Below, one piece after another: positions 50,228-58,506 of a DNA stretch of 64,000 nt. The notes under the pieces are model-generated. The model did no database searches, was not told the origin of the DNA, and worked only from the letters and a program-made list of their open reading frames with translations. Source of the DNA: Avoscillospira_A sp052117125 (lineage in GTDB: Bacteria > Bacillota > Clostridia > Oscillospirales > Oscillospiraceae); assembly GCF_052117125.1 (NCBI RefSeq), contig NZ_JBQKJT010000007.1:62001-126000 (forward strand). The letters are read 5' to 3'. The first letter of the stretch is position 1. Every line of letters starts with the position of its first letter. The translations under genes were made by a program, and so were the position numbers.

Positions 50228-50878
50228 ATGGCAATCAAATACCGAAAGATTCGACTGCGGCGGCGCTGGATGGTGGTTCTGCTGTTGCTGGCACTGCTGA
50301 TCCCGGCGGCAGTGATGAGAATGCGGCTGTTCCCTATCGTGGAGGAATTGGCTGTAACACGGGTTACCAATCAGACGGCGCGACTCATCAACGACGCCAT
50401 TGACGCGCAGATTCGGGACGGCGTAGTGGACTATTCCAATATGGTGCTGTTGGAGAAGGATGACGCGGGAGCCGTAACAGCGCTCAAAACCAATATCAGT
50501 GAGATGAATGCGCTAAAAACCCGGATTCTTGATACAGTCAACGAGGAAATTCTACAGTTGAATGTGGATGAGATCGGCATACCAATTGGTAACCTGCTGA
50601 TTCCGGCGCTGTTTTCCGGACGTGGGCCGTACCTACCGGTCAAGGTATTAACAGTTCGTTCCTCAGAGGCGGCCTTTTCCAACCAGTTTACCCAGGCAGG
50701 TATTAATCAGACGCTCCATCAGATCATTATGACCATCACCATCGATATGACCATTGTGACGCCGGCCGGCACTGAGCAGGTGGATACCTCGTCCCAGGTG
50801 GTGGTGGCGGAGACGGTCATTGTGGGTACGGTGCCGGAGAGTTATCTGGCCATCGATGGAGTGCAGCGGACAACTTGA
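50228..50878 (+). CDS. yunB: Sporulation protein YunB
   Basis: Conserved sporulation protein of unknown mechanism, transcribed by sigma-E in B. subtilis. 216 residues. Basic N-terminus KYRKIRLRRRW then one membrane helix (about 16-31), followed by the characteristic VDYSNMVLLEKDDAGAVTALKTNISEMNALKTRIL (about 76-110, split here) and a C-terminal beta-rich part with ITIDMTIVTPAGTEQVDT. ATG 50228 has a GAGGTGG site; ATG 50210 is inside the hairpin. Its presence supports a spore-forming host. Confidence 0.85.
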   Translation: MAIKYRKIRLRRRWMVVLLLLALLIPAAVMRMRLFPIVEELAVTRVTNQTARLINDAIDAQIRDGVVDYSNMVLLEKDDAGAVTALKTNISEMNALKTRILDTVNEEILQLNVDEIGIPIGNLLIPALFSGRGPYLPVKVLTVRSSEAAFSNQFTQAGINQTLHQIIMTITIDMTIVTPAGTEQVDTSSQVVVAETVIVGTVPESYLAIDGVQRTT

Positions 50879-50897
50879 CAAAGGATGCAAAAATGTG

Positions 50898-52871
50898 ATG
50901 AATCCCAGAGAAGAAATCGAACAGCTGACAAAACAGCTGGAACGGCATAATTATCTGTACTATGTGATGGACAGTCCCGAGATCGCGGACTATGAATACG
51001 ACCAGATGCTGCGCCGTCTGGAAATTTTGGAGACGGAGAACCCGGAACTGGCGTCGCCCCTGTCACCTACCCGCCGAGTGGGTGGAGAGGCCCTGCCCCA
51101 ATTTGAAAAGGTGGAACACGTGGTGCCTTTGGAGAGTCTCCAGGATGTGTTTTCCGTAGAGGAACTGGAAGAATTTGAGCAACGTGTTCGGGAATCTTTG
51201 CCCCAGGTAGAGTATACCGTGGAGCCTAAAGTGGATGGCCTTTCCGTGGCCCTGGAGTATGTGGACGGGAAGTTTGTTCGGGGCGCTACCCGTGGAGATG
51301 GATTGGTGGGCGAGGACGTGACGGAGAATTTGAAAACCATTCGCTCCATTCCCATGACATTGGAGGATGCACCCTCACGATTGATTGTTCGGGGCGAGGT
51401 GTTCATGCCCAAGTCGGTGTTTGCATCGCTCAACGCAAAGCGGGAAGAGGAAGGGGAAAACCTCTTTGCCAACCCCCGCAACGCCGCCGCCGGTTCGCTG
51501 CGGCAGTTGGACCCTAAAATTGCGGCCCAGCGGCAACTGGATATTCTGGTGTTCAACTTACAGCTGGCCGAAGGTGTTGTGTTTACCAGTCACAGTGAAA
51601 CGCTGGACTATCTGCGGGAAAAGCGGTTCAAAGTTATTCCCTATACTTGTTGCCGATCAGAGGAAGATGTGGAGGCGGCGGTCCGGGCCGTGGATGAAGG
51701 CCGGTACAGCTTGAACTACGATATCGACGGCGCAGTTGTCAAAGTCAACGACCTGTCTCAGCGGCAGACGTTGGGCAGCACCGCCAAGTTTCCGCGCTGG
51801 GCAGCGGCCTACAAGTATCCGCCGGAAATCAAGGAGACAGTGGTGGAAGAAATTCTTGTGCAGGTGGGCCGTACCGGCGTCCTGACACCAAAGGCTGTAG
51901 TCCGGCCTGTGCGGCTGGCCGGTACCACCGTTACCAATGCCACCCTCCACAACCAGGATTTCATCACTGCCAAGGATGTGCGCATCGGCGACACGGTCCG
52001 TATCCGTAAGGCCGGAGAGATTATTCCGGAGATCCTGGAGGTTGTGAAGAAAAAGCGGCCCGCTGACGCTGTACCGTATTTGCTGCCGGAGTCGTGCCCC
52101 GTCTGCGGCAGCCCGGTGGAACGAGATGAGGACGGGGCGGCCATCCGCTGTACCGGTGCTGAGTGTCCGGCGCAGCTGGTCCGCAATATCAGCCATTTTG
52201 TATCCCGGGATGCCATGGATATCGACGGGCTGGGCAGCGCCATTGTGGAGCAGCTGATTCAGCAGGGCATGGTGCACTCTCCTGCGGACCTGTACTATCT
52301 GGACCCGGAGCAGGTGGAAGCCATGGACCGCATGGGCAAGCAGTCCACGGCTAATCTGATGGCGGCCATTGAAAAAAGTAAGGACAATGATCTCAGTCGC
52401 CTGCTGTTTGCTTTCGGAATCCGGCAGGTGGGCGCCAAGGCCGGAAAGGTGCTGGCCTCCACCTTTGGCAGCCTGGACCAGCTGATGGAGGCCGATGAAG
52501 CTGCTCTGACGGAGGTACGGGATATCGGTGCGATTACCGCCGAAAGCATTGTCCGTTGGTTTGCCAACCCTCAGTCCCGCCATATGATTGAACGGCTGCG
52601 GGAAGCCGGTGTCAACTTTAAATCTAAGGCTGTAGTGGTAGATCAACGGTTTGCTGGTATGACCTTTGTGTTGACAGGTGCATTGACATTATTTACTAGA
52701 GACGCTGCTACAGAGAAGATTGAGTCTTTCGGTGGCAAGGCATCCGGCTCTGTCTCCAAAAAGACCACCTATGTGGTAGCCGGTGAGAACGCCGGATCTA
52801 AACTACGTAAGGCCAATGAACTGGGGATCCCGGTGCTGACAGAAGAAGAGTTTTTGAAGATGATCGAATAA
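50898..52871 (+). CDS. ligA: NAD-dependent DNA ligase LigA
   Basis: Essential ligase using NAD. 657 residues: Ia domain HNYLYYVMDSPEIADYEYD (about 20-40), adenylation Lys in EPKVDGLSV (about 112), OB fold, zinc finger CPVCGSPVERDEDGAAIRC..CPAQ (about 404-428), HhH repeats and C-terminal BRCT domain (about 583-657, FAGMTFVLTGAL). Slightly shorter than some homologues but all domains present. ATG 50898 chosen; GTG 50895 adjoins it. Close to yunB upstream. Confidence 0.97.
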   Translation: MNPREEIEQLTKQLERHNYLYYVMDSPEIADYEYDQMLRRLEILETENPELASPLSPTRRVGGEALPQFEKVEHVVPLESLQDVFSVEELEEFEQRVRESLPQVEYTVEPKVDGLSVALEYVDGKFVRGATRGDGLVGEDVTENLKTIRSIPMTLEDAPSRLIVRGEVFMPKSVFASLNAKREEEGENLFANPRNAAAGSLRQLDPKIAAQRQLDILVFNLQLAEGVVFTSHSETLDYLREKRFKVIPYTCCRSEEDVEAAVRAVDEGRYSLNYDIDGAVVKVNDLSQRQTLGSTAKFPRWAAAYKYPPEIKETVVEEILVQVGRTGVLTPKAVVRPVRLAGTTVTNATLHNQDFITAKDVRIGDTVRIRKAGEIIPEILEVVKKKRPADAVPYLLPESCPVCGSPVERDEDGAAIRCTGAECPAQLVRNISHFVSRDAMDIDGLGSAIVEQLIQQGMVHSPADLYYLDPEQVEAMDRMGKQSTANLMAAIEKSKDNDLSRLLFAFGIRQVGAKAGKVLASTFGSLDQLMEADEAALTEVRDIGAITAESIVRWFANPQSRHMIERLREAGVNFKSKAVVVDQRFAGMTFVLTGALTLFTRDAATEKIESFGGKASGSVSKKTTYVVAGENAGSKLRKANELGIPVLTEEEFLKMIE

Positions 52872-52874
52872 CGA

Positions 52875-52909
52875 AATGGGCGGGTACACATCGTGTGTAC
52901 CCGCCCATT
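52875..52909. terminator. Hairpin between convergent ligA and niaR
   Basis: Perfect 15-base arms AATGGGCGGGTACAC/GTGTACCCGCCCATT with a 5-base loop. T tract weak on the plus side, TTTCGTT on the minus side. Confidence 0.8.
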
Positions 52910-52910
52910 A

Positions 52911-53429
52911 TCATGCTTTGATGAGATACCCTTTGTGATCCAGTTCAGCCTCAATCAGATCCAGCAGCCGCTCAGAGTTAGCGGCCACCGTGTGATAGTG
53001 GGTGTCCTGGGTCAACTCCTTTAAAGGCGCAGCATCGGCGTGTTTCCATTTGGCTGCAAATTCTTCTGCGTCCTGTACAGAACGAATAAAGAGGTCTACG
53101 CGCAGCTGACCGTAAATACTGTGTTCTACACTGACATCCAGCACCTGACCACCCAATTCCGTAATAGCTGTCAATTCGTCCAACAGCTGATCCGTGGTGT
53201 GGCGCACATGAAATACCCGGCGGCAGGAGGTTTGTACATCGGCGGAATCATAGATCAGATACCCTTTGTTCGTAGATAAAATATTTTTATCTTCTGCTCG
53301 CATCAGGGCGATATCCTGCACGATGATTTGACGGCTGACGCCGAGACATCGGGCCAGTTCCGACCCAGTCATGGGGTGCTTGCTGTTTAATAAAGAGGCA
53401 ATTTTTGCTCTGCGCTGCCGTCCATCCAT
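52911..53429 (-). CDS. niaR: NiaR (YrxA) niacin-responsive transcriptional repressor
   Basis: Represses NAD synthesis and niacin-uptake genes when nicotinate is plentiful. 172 residues: N-terminal winged helix (about 1-58, LNSKHPMTGSELARCLGVSRQIIVQDIALMRAE) and a 3H ligand domain with conserved histidines in FHVRHTTDQLL, VSVEHSIYGQL and DTHYHTV (about 79-150). ATG 53429 has AAGGAG; the open frame to 53462 is not used. Divergent from a membrane transporter with which it shares the region; probable autoregulation (see motif entries). Confidence 0.93.
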   Translation of the reverse strand: MDGRQRRAKIASLLNSKHPMTGSELARCLGVSRQIIVQDIALMRAEDKNILSTNKGYLIYDSADVQTSCRRVFHVRHTTDQLLDELTAITELGGQVLDVSVEHSIYGQLRVDLFIRSVQDAEEFAAKWKHADAAPLKELTQDTHYHTVAANSERLLDLIEAELDHKGYLIKA

Positions 53430-53451
53430 GGAACTCACTCCTTTTTGTGTA

Positions 53452-53481
53452 ATCATATACAATATACCGCAGTCTTGTCAA
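53452..53481 (-). promoter_or_regulatory. Candidate niaR promoter
   Basis: Minus strand: TTGACA (53481-53476), 18-base spacer, TATGAT. The -35 box overlaps the motif GTCTTGTCA at 53472-53480. Confidence 0.55.
53472..53480 (+). promoter_or_regulatory. Repeat motif GTCTTGTCA, copy 1 (possible NiaR operator)
   Basis: Same nine bases as the copy at 53562-53570. This one overlaps the niaR -35 box. Function inferred from position only. Confidence 0.4.
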
Positions 53482-53520
53482 TGGAATTTTCAGAAAGAAT
53501 TCTGTTTTTTGCAGAAGTGA

Positions 53521-53548
53521 TTGACATTAGCGATGCAATCAGTATAAT
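53521..53548 (+). promoter_or_regulatory. Promoter of the EIIC-like transporter gene
   Basis: TTGACA, 16-base spacer, TATAAT: both hexamers match the sigma-A consensus exactly. Ends about 50 bases before the GTG start. Confidence 0.8.
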
Positions 53549-53561
53549 AGGGTTGTCAACT

Positions 53562-53570
53562 GTCTTGTCA
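53562..53570 (+). promoter_or_regulatory. Repeat motif GTCTTGTCA, copy 2 (possible operator)
   Basis: Lies just downstream of the transporter -10 box, near the expected transcription start, a usual repressor site. Confidence 0.4.
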
Positions 53571-53598
53571 GTTAGATTTACAGAAAGCGGGAGAGCGT

Positions 53599-54690
53599 GT
53601 GAAAGAATTTCTGAAACGGAAGAACATCGTCATATCTGCCAAGCGGTACGGTGTGGATGCCTTGGGCGCCATGGCTCAGGGTTTGTTTTGTAGTTTACTG
53701 ATCGGCACCATCATTGATACGGTAGGTACGCAGTTCGGCATCGACTGGCTGACCCGCACGGTGGCAACTTTGGGCACCGGCGACCATGCCATTTCCTATA
53801 CGGTGGGCGGACTGGCTTCGGCCATGAGCGGCCCTGCTATGGCTATTGCAATTGGGTATGCGTTGCAGGCCCCACCACTGGTGTTGTTTTCTTTGGCGAC
53901 TGTGGGTTTTGCGGCCAATACGCTGGGCGGGGCAGGCGGCCCGCTGTCCGTTCTGTTTGTGGCCATACTGGCGGCGGAATTGGGTAAGCTGGTCTCCAAA
54001 GAGACAAAGGTGGACATTCTGGTGACGCCTTTGGTGACCATTGCCGTTGGTGTGGGCCTGTCGGCTTGGTGGGCGCCGGCCATTGGCACGGCGGCCAGCT
54101 CGGTGGGGCAGTTGATTATGTGGGCCACGGAATTGCAGCCTCTCCTAATGGGGATTCTGGTGTCGGTAATTGTGGGTATTGCATTGACGCTGCCCATTTC
54201 CAGTGCGGCCATCTGTGCTGCCCTGTCCCTTACGGGCTTGGCAGGTGGTGCGGCTGTGGCCGGATGCTGTGCGCAGATGGTGGGCTTTGCTGTTATGAGT
54301 TTCCGGGAAAACAGCTGGGGCGGCTTGGTGTCTCAGGGCGTGGGTACGTCCATGCTGCAAATGGGTAACATCGTACGGAACCCCCGCATATGGGTTCCGG
54401 CCATCCTGACGTCGGCCATTACCGGACCCATTGCAACCTGTGTGTTCCGTTTGGAGATGAACGGTGCGCCGGTGTCCTCTGGTATGGGTACCTGTGGTTT
54501 TGTGGGTCCCATCGGCGTTTATACCGGCTGGGTGAACGATGTGGCGGCTGGAACCAAGGCAGCTGTCACGGCTATGGATTGGATTGGCATGGCGCTGATC
54601 TGCTTTATCCTGCCAGCGGTTATTTGCTGGGCTTTGGGACTGGCATGCCGCCGCCTAGGCTGGATTCGAGAGAATGATCTGAAACTGTAA
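53599..54690 (+). CDS. PTS EIIC_2-like integral membrane transporter
   Basis: 363 residues, about nine or ten membrane helices, very rich in Ala/Gly/Val. Glycine-rich repeats such as GGLASAMSGPAMAIAIGYALQ and ANTLGGAGGPLSVLFVAILAAE are typical of the EIIC_2 family. The paired EIIA/EIIB genes are absent. GTG start at 53599 with GGGAGAG. It has an exact-consensus promoter and sits divergently from niaR, so a role in niacin or nicotinamide-linked uptake is a fair hypothesis, not established. Confidence 0.8.
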   Translation: MKEFLKRKNIVISAKRYGVDALGAMAQGLFCSLLIGTIIDTVGTQFGIDWLTRTVATLGTGDHAISYTVGGLASAMSGPAMAIAIGYALQAPPLVLFSLATVGFAANTLGGAGGPLSVLFVAILAAELGKLVSKETKVDILVTPLVTIAVGVGLSAWWAPAIGTAASSVGQLIMWATELQPLLMGILVSVIVGIALTLPISSAAICAALSLTGLAGGAAVAGCCAQMVGFAVMSFRENSWGGLVSQGVGTSMLQMGNIVRNPRIWVPAILTSAITGPIATCVFRLEMNGAPVSSGMGTCGFVGPIGVYTGWVNDVAAGTKAAVTAMDWIGMALICFILPAVICWALGLACRRLGWIRENDLKL

Positions 54691-54721
54691 CTTGCCTTTT
54701 GGCTGTATCGGAAATACAATA

Positions 54722-54753
54722 AACTCCGGGGGCGTCTGCTCTCGGAGTTTTTT
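54722..54753 (+). terminator. Terminator after the transporter
   Basis: 7-base arms AACTCCG/CGGAGTT with a 14-base GC loop and TTTTT. Confidence 0.75.
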
Positions 54754-54765
54754 GGGAGGTAGGCA

Positions 54766-55446
54766 ATGGAAGCAACTCTTTTGTGTAGCACCGGTCTGCT
54801 GCTGCGCCACGGTAACTCTGCCATTTTGATCGACGGTCTCAATGGCTGCCATGGCAGCTTCAAACAGATAGATCGAGCGTTAGCCAAACAAATCATCCAG
54901 GGAACACTGCCGCCGGATGCGCACATAGACGGTTTATTTTACTCACATCTGCACCCGGACCACTATGATCAGCTGGACAACGCAGCGTTTTTGCGAAACC
55001 ATCCCCGAGTGGTGACCTTTTTTCCTACACCGGAGATGCCGGACCATGGCATCCTGCAAGCTGGGGCCTTTACAGTGGAATATCAATACCATGAACATAT
55101 GCCCTGCAATTATGTATGGGCCAAGCATTATACATTCTTTGTTCAGGCGGGGGAGACGAGCTTCTATCTGACAGCCGATGCGGAACTGTCGCCGGAAAAG
55201 CATCGCGCCTTCTTGCATGGTCGCATAGCAGACCACGGCTTTTTCAATGCGGTATACCTGTCTTACCCGGAGACACGGCAGTTGCTGCGGGAAACAACCC
55301 GTCATGCATGGATTTATCATATGCCGGAGCCGGAAACCGACAGCAGCGGTATCTGCAAAAAAGCGGCCAAAAACCTTGCCCGATATGGTGAAGAGGTGCC
55401 CAATGTGACAGTGTTGGAACAGTATCCAACTGTTATTCTCAGATAA
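54766..55446 (+). CDS. Metallo-beta-lactamase-fold hydrolase
   Basis: 226 residues. Metal motif SHLHPDHYDQ (HxHxDH, about 60-69) and further ligands LTADAEL (Asp) and YHMPEPE near the end. N-terminus LLCSTGLLLRHGNSAILIDGLNG is that of a small-molecule MBL hydrolase. Substrate unknown. ATG at 54766 with GGGAGG. First gene of an accessory patch that ends at the mobile element. Confidence 0.82.
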   Translation: MEATLLCSTGLLLRHGNSAILIDGLNGCHGSFKQIDRALAKQIIQGTLPPDAHIDGLFYSHLHPDHYDQLDNAAFLRNHPRVVTFFPTPEMPDHGILQAGAFTVEYQYHEHMPCNYVWAKHYTFFVQAGETSFYLTADAELSPEKHRAFLHGRIADHGFFNAVYLSYPETRQLLRETTRHAWIYHMPEPETDSSGICKKAAKNLARYGEEVPNVTVLEQYPTVILR

Positions 55447-55484
55447 TCCATTACATACCACTAACAATAGAAGGGGAGGAGCAC

Positions 55485-55811
55485 ATGGCAAAGTTAGAGC
55501 AAACCCTGACGGGTAATTTTGATAACATTTTGAAAAAAATAGAAGAGGGGATTATAAACGGCAGTATATCAGCATCCATGGAAGATTCCAGTGACTTTCG
55601 GATCGGTGACGCCAGATGCAGCGTCCGGGTGTTTGAACGATACAGTTTTGCGGGCAGCAACCGCGTCAGTTTGAATGTGACACTGTTTCAGAACGGCACG
55701 GATGCTATACAGCTTTCCGCCATTACATCTGGTGGCAGCCAGGCTGTCTTTTTTAAGATTAACACTTGGGGCGAAGAAGCCTTCCTGGACAAATTGCGGG
55801 AGATTCTATAA
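55485..55811 (+). CDS. DUF6054-family protein
   Basis: 108 residues, cytoplasmic, alternating strand/helix pattern. FSFAGSNRVSLNVTLFQNG-like strand and CSVRVFERYSFAGSNR are typical of DUF6054. AAGGGGAGG precedes ATG 55485. Unknown function; clusters with the MBL and Cys-rich genes. Confidence 0.72.
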   Translation: MAKLEQTLTGNFDNILKKIEEGIINGSISASMEDSSDFRIGDARCSVRVFERYSFAGSNRVSLNVTLFQNGTDAIQLSAITSGGSQAVFFKINTWGEEAFLDKLREIL

Positions 55812-55842
55812 TTTGAGGAGTAAATGGGAAGGAGACGTGTTA

Positions 55843-56280
55843 GTGAGACAATATGCGGGGGAGCTTTTTGGTTCGCAGGTCATGATTGATCTGGATGCTA
55901 CAGCGACATGGTACCATTATGCGGCACCATGGGGTTGCGATTGCGGACACTGCCGTAATTTTCTAAAGCTGGCGCAGCAAAAACAACTGCCTTCTCCGGT
56001 TATAAAGCTGCTTGGGCAGCTCCAGATTCCACCGGAGAAGGCAACCTATGTCTGTGAACTGTACTCAACCGATGGCGAACATCTGTATCAATTCTGCTAC
56101 CGGCTGGCGGGCCAGATTCTGAGTGAGAATGACCCGCATGACGTACGTGTTTTTCATTGGGGTACCGGGTGCTGTGGTCATGACCCATATCCCTATGGGG
56201 CGCCTGAATTCCCAGAACCGCAGTTTGACTTGATATTTTCTGCCCAGCTCCCTTGGGTCCTGGAAGAACCGGACCAATAG
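55843..56280 (+). CDS. Cys-rich protein of unknown function
   Basis: 145 residues from GTG 55843 behind AAGGAG; a GTG at 55837 is the alternative. Marked cysteines: GCDCGHCRNF (about 30-38), further YVCELYS, CYRL and GTGCCGHDPYPYG. Trp/Tyr rich (TATWYHYAAPW). The cluster might bind zinc. Not recognised; the small-protein neighbours hint at an immunity or accessory role. Confidence 0.68.
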   Translation: MRQYAGELFGSQVMIDLDATATWYHYAAPWGCDCGHCRNFLKLAQQKQLPSPVIKLLGQLQIPPEKATYVCELYSTDGEHLYQFCYRLAGQILSENDPHDVRVFHWGTGCCGHDPYPYGAPEFPEPQFDLIFSAQLPWVLEEPDQ

Positions 56281-56291
56281 GGGGGAATACA

Positions 56292-56669
56292 GTGCATTTG
56301 TACAAAGACTATCGAAATGGAAAATTCGATTTGACGGCCTTCGGACTGGAGTGTGGTGGGGACCATTGTGCATATTTTTGCACACCAGTCGGTGCTGAAG
56401 TCATTGCTTCTTCCGGCGTGGATGGCATCCATTATTGTATGGTGGAAGGTTTTGGAGAAATGGTGTTTGCTGTCAGCCCTATGAACGGCCCGGGTGAGTA
56501 TGTCCATCCGGTAGCAAAGTCCTTTGCGGAGTTTGTACAGTTGATTTTGGCTTGCAAAGGTGAAGCCGCCATTGAACAATGCTGGCAGTGGTCAAAGGAA
56601 CAGTTTGAAATATTTTTGAAAGAGCAGGAAAGTACAGTTTACAAGGGACTACACAGGGTAGGTATCTGA
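56292..56669 (+). CDS. SUKH/SMI1-like immunity-type protein, probably truncated
   Basis: 125 residues from GTG 56292 (GGGGGGAA before it). Body reads LYKDYRNGKFDLTAFGLECGGDHCAYFCTPVGAEVIASSG and EYVHPVAKSFAEFVQLILACKG (shown in part), with the D/N-E-Y-x-x-P/HP pattern and SF-x-EF/L-LL of SUKH-1-like proteins, some of which are toxin immunity proteins. The last residues (VYKGLHRVGI) no longer look like the family, and the serine recombinase starts 18 bases later, so the 3' end may have been cut by the mobile element. Family assignment is from memory of motifs. Confidence 0.55.
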   Translation: MHLYKDYRNGKFDLTAFGLECGGDHCAYFCTPVGAEVIASSGVDGIHYCMVEGFGEMVFAVSPMNGPGEYVHPVAKSFAEFVQLILACKGEAAIEQCWQWSKEQFEIFLKEQESTVYKGLHRVGI

Positions 56670-56687
56670 CGGGAGGGGTGCCGCCAG

Positions 56688-58199
56688 TCAGATTTTCCAT
56701 GTGATGTTCAAGCTGTCGCTTGTGGCGGCTATGGTGGTGATCATCAAATCCACCACACGCCGCTTGTCATCAAAAGATACATTCTCCCAGGTATCGAGGT
56801 AGCCGGAAATCTGGCTGACCTGTTCCGGGCTGATGGCCTCCACAGTCAACTCCGCTATCCTTGCCAGAAGTTCCTGCTTGCGCCCGTCCAGTTCCGCTAT
56901 CTTCACATTCACATAGGAGAACAGGACATTGTTTGCCCCCGTCAGACTGTCCACCAGCTTTTCAATCTCGCTGTCTACATGGGCAAGTTCCACTTGCAGG
57001 GCGGTGATTTTCGGGTTTGCCTTTGCCGCTTTCTTTTTTCCTGTCAGCGTCTTGTAGCTTGCCAGCTTCTTTACCATCTGCTGATAAACAACCGCTTCCA
57101 GTTCCGAAGTGATGATTTTCCCACAGCCAGGACAGCTTTTATTGTCCAGCCGTTTCGTGCAGCGGAGATACTGTTTGCCGGAGGGATTGTAGATACTCAT
57201 AAGAGCATACCCGCAATTCCCGCACTTGATTTTTCCTGCCAGCCATGTGTGGGTGGCTTTCCGGGCAGACTGGATTTTCATGTTGTTCATCAGCTTCTTG
57301 CGGCAGGTCAGCCAGGTGTCGGAGGGGACGATACCCTCATGGGGAGCCAGTACCAGCATTTGGTCTTTTAAGTCGTTTTTCTTGCTGGCCTTTACATCTC
57401 GCCCTTGATACAGATAGCAGCCGTTCATGCCCGTAAAATCGGCAACGTCATTGACAATGACTGTACCTTGACTTTTGAAAAATTCGTACACATCAAGGTC
57501 TGCCTGCACATAGACAGGATTGCGTAACATCTGCGCCAGCGTGGGGCGTATCAGCTCTTTGCCATGGAACAAAATCCCCTGTTCGGCAAAGTACCGGGTA
57601 ATGTCCCCGTAGGAAGTTGTGGGCTGGGCGTACATCTCAAACATCAGCCGGATATTGGCCGCTTCCTCCGGGTTTACCACCAGCTTCTTTGTGTTGATAC
57701 CGTCCATCTTGATAGGCTCCGTATGGAAGCCGTAAGGGGCTTTCCCGCCCATCTTAAAGCCCCGCTGACTGCGGGAGTAGTAAGCGTCCGTTACCCGCTT
57801 CTGTATCGTTTCCCGTTCAAGCTGGGCGAACACGATACAGATATTCAGCATGGCCCGTCCCATCGGCGTGGAGGTATCAAACTTTTCCGTAGAGGACACA
57901 AACTCCACATTGTACTGCTGGAACAGCTCCATCATGTTGGCAAAGTCCAGAATGGAACGGCTGATACGGTCGAGCTTGTAAACCACGACCTTTGCAATCA
58001 AGCCCCGCTTGATGTCCCGCACCAGTTCTTGAAACTTCGGACGGTCTGTGTTCTTGCCGCTGTACCCTTTGTCTGTGTATTCCTTGCAGTTACCGCCTTT
58101 CAACTCGTATTTGCAAAATTCAATCTGGCTTTCAATGGAAATGCTGTCCTTTTTGTCTACCGATTGTCTTGCATAGATTGCGTCTATCCGATTGTTCAT
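56688..58199 (-). CDS. Large serine recombinase (site-specific)
   Basis: Integrates and excises elements at specific att sites. 503 residues: resolvase domain (about 1-150, catalytic Ser in YARQSVDKKDSISIESQ, about 13), VVYKLDRISRSILD, recombinase domain with YGFHTEPI and NPVYV, a zinc ribbon CGNCGYAL...CPGCGK (about 334-367), and a coiled-coil region (about 400-450). ATG at 58199 with AAGGAGCGAC. Its 3' end is about 18 bases from the interrupted chromosomal gene, the usual place of the att site. Confidence 0.94.
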   Translation of the reverse strand: MNNRIDAIYARQSVDKKDSISIESQIEFCKYELKGGNCKEYTDKGYSGKNTDRPKFQELVRDIKRGLIAKVVVYKLDRISRSILDFANMMELFQQYNVEFVSSTEKFDTSTPMGRAMLNICIVFAQLERETIQKRVTDAYYSRSQRGFKMGGKAPYGFHTEPIKMDGINTKKLVVNPEEAANIRLMFEMYAQPTTSYGDITRYFAEQGILFHGKELIRPTLAQMLRNPVYVQADLDVYEFFKSQGTVIVNDVADFTGMNGCYLYQGRDVKASKKNDLKDQMLVLAPHEGIVPSDTWLTCRKKLMNNMKIQSARKATHTWLAGKIKCGNCGYALMSIYNPSGKQYLRCTKRLDNKSCPGCGKIITSELEAVVYQQMVKKLASYKTLTGKKKAAKANPKITALQVELAHVDSEIEKLVDSLTGANNVLFSYVNVKIAELDGRKQELLARIAELTVEAISPEQVSQISGYLDTWENVSFDDKRRVVDLMITTIAATSDSLNITWKI

Positions 58200-58231
58200 A
58201 TTGTCGCTCCTTTTCTTAAAAAAGAAACGGA

Positions 58232-58263
58232 GCTGCTGACAGTTCTATTATACCGCCAGCAGC
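58232..58263 (-). repeat. Inverted repeat around the recombinase -10 box
   Basis: GCTGCTG (58232-58238) and CAGCAGC (58257-58263) flank the TATAAT of the recombinase promoter; a likely operator for self-control, or a small hairpin. Confidence 0.45.
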
Positions 58264-58275
58264 CCCGCAAATCAA
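58247..58275 (-). promoter_or_regulatory. Promoter of the serine recombinase
   Basis: Minus strand: TTGATT, 17-base spacer, TATAAT, between a CAGCAGC/GCTGCTG inverted repeat. Confidence 0.62.
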
Positions 58276-58293
58276 TGATGGGTTTGGAAAACC

Positions 58294-58506
58294 TTATGTC
58301 CCGGCTTCCTCACTCTCCCGCTTGTCGGCGTACTTGCGGAACACCTCATAAAGCTGCTGTTCCAGTTCCCGGCGTTTGGCTGCTTCCTGTTCCGGCGTGA
58401 ACACCGGGGAGAGATTTTCCAGTGTGATTTCCTTTCCCTGAAAAGTCACGATTTCGATTTCCTTTTTGTATCTGATATTACTTATAAGATCACCTTTCCT
58501 TTCCAT
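58294..58506 (-). CDS. Small conserved mobile-element protein
   Basis: 70 residues, soluble, charged: an N-terminal beta-hairpin (IRYKKEIEIVTFQGKEITLENL) and a C-terminal helix (QEAAKRRELEQQLYEVFRKYADK). Overlaps the MobV stop by 17 bases. It recurs beside mob genes in similar gut elements; no function known. A larger fraction of Glu/Lys suggests an RNA/DNA-neutral scaffold. Confidence 0.68.
   Translation of the reverse strand: MERKGDLISNIRYKKEIEIVTFQGKEITLENLSPVFTPEQEAAKRRELEQQLYEVFRKYADKRESEEAGT

Noticed and set aside
53040..53279. 79-codon plus frame over niaR
   Set aside because: Antisense of niaR with no support.
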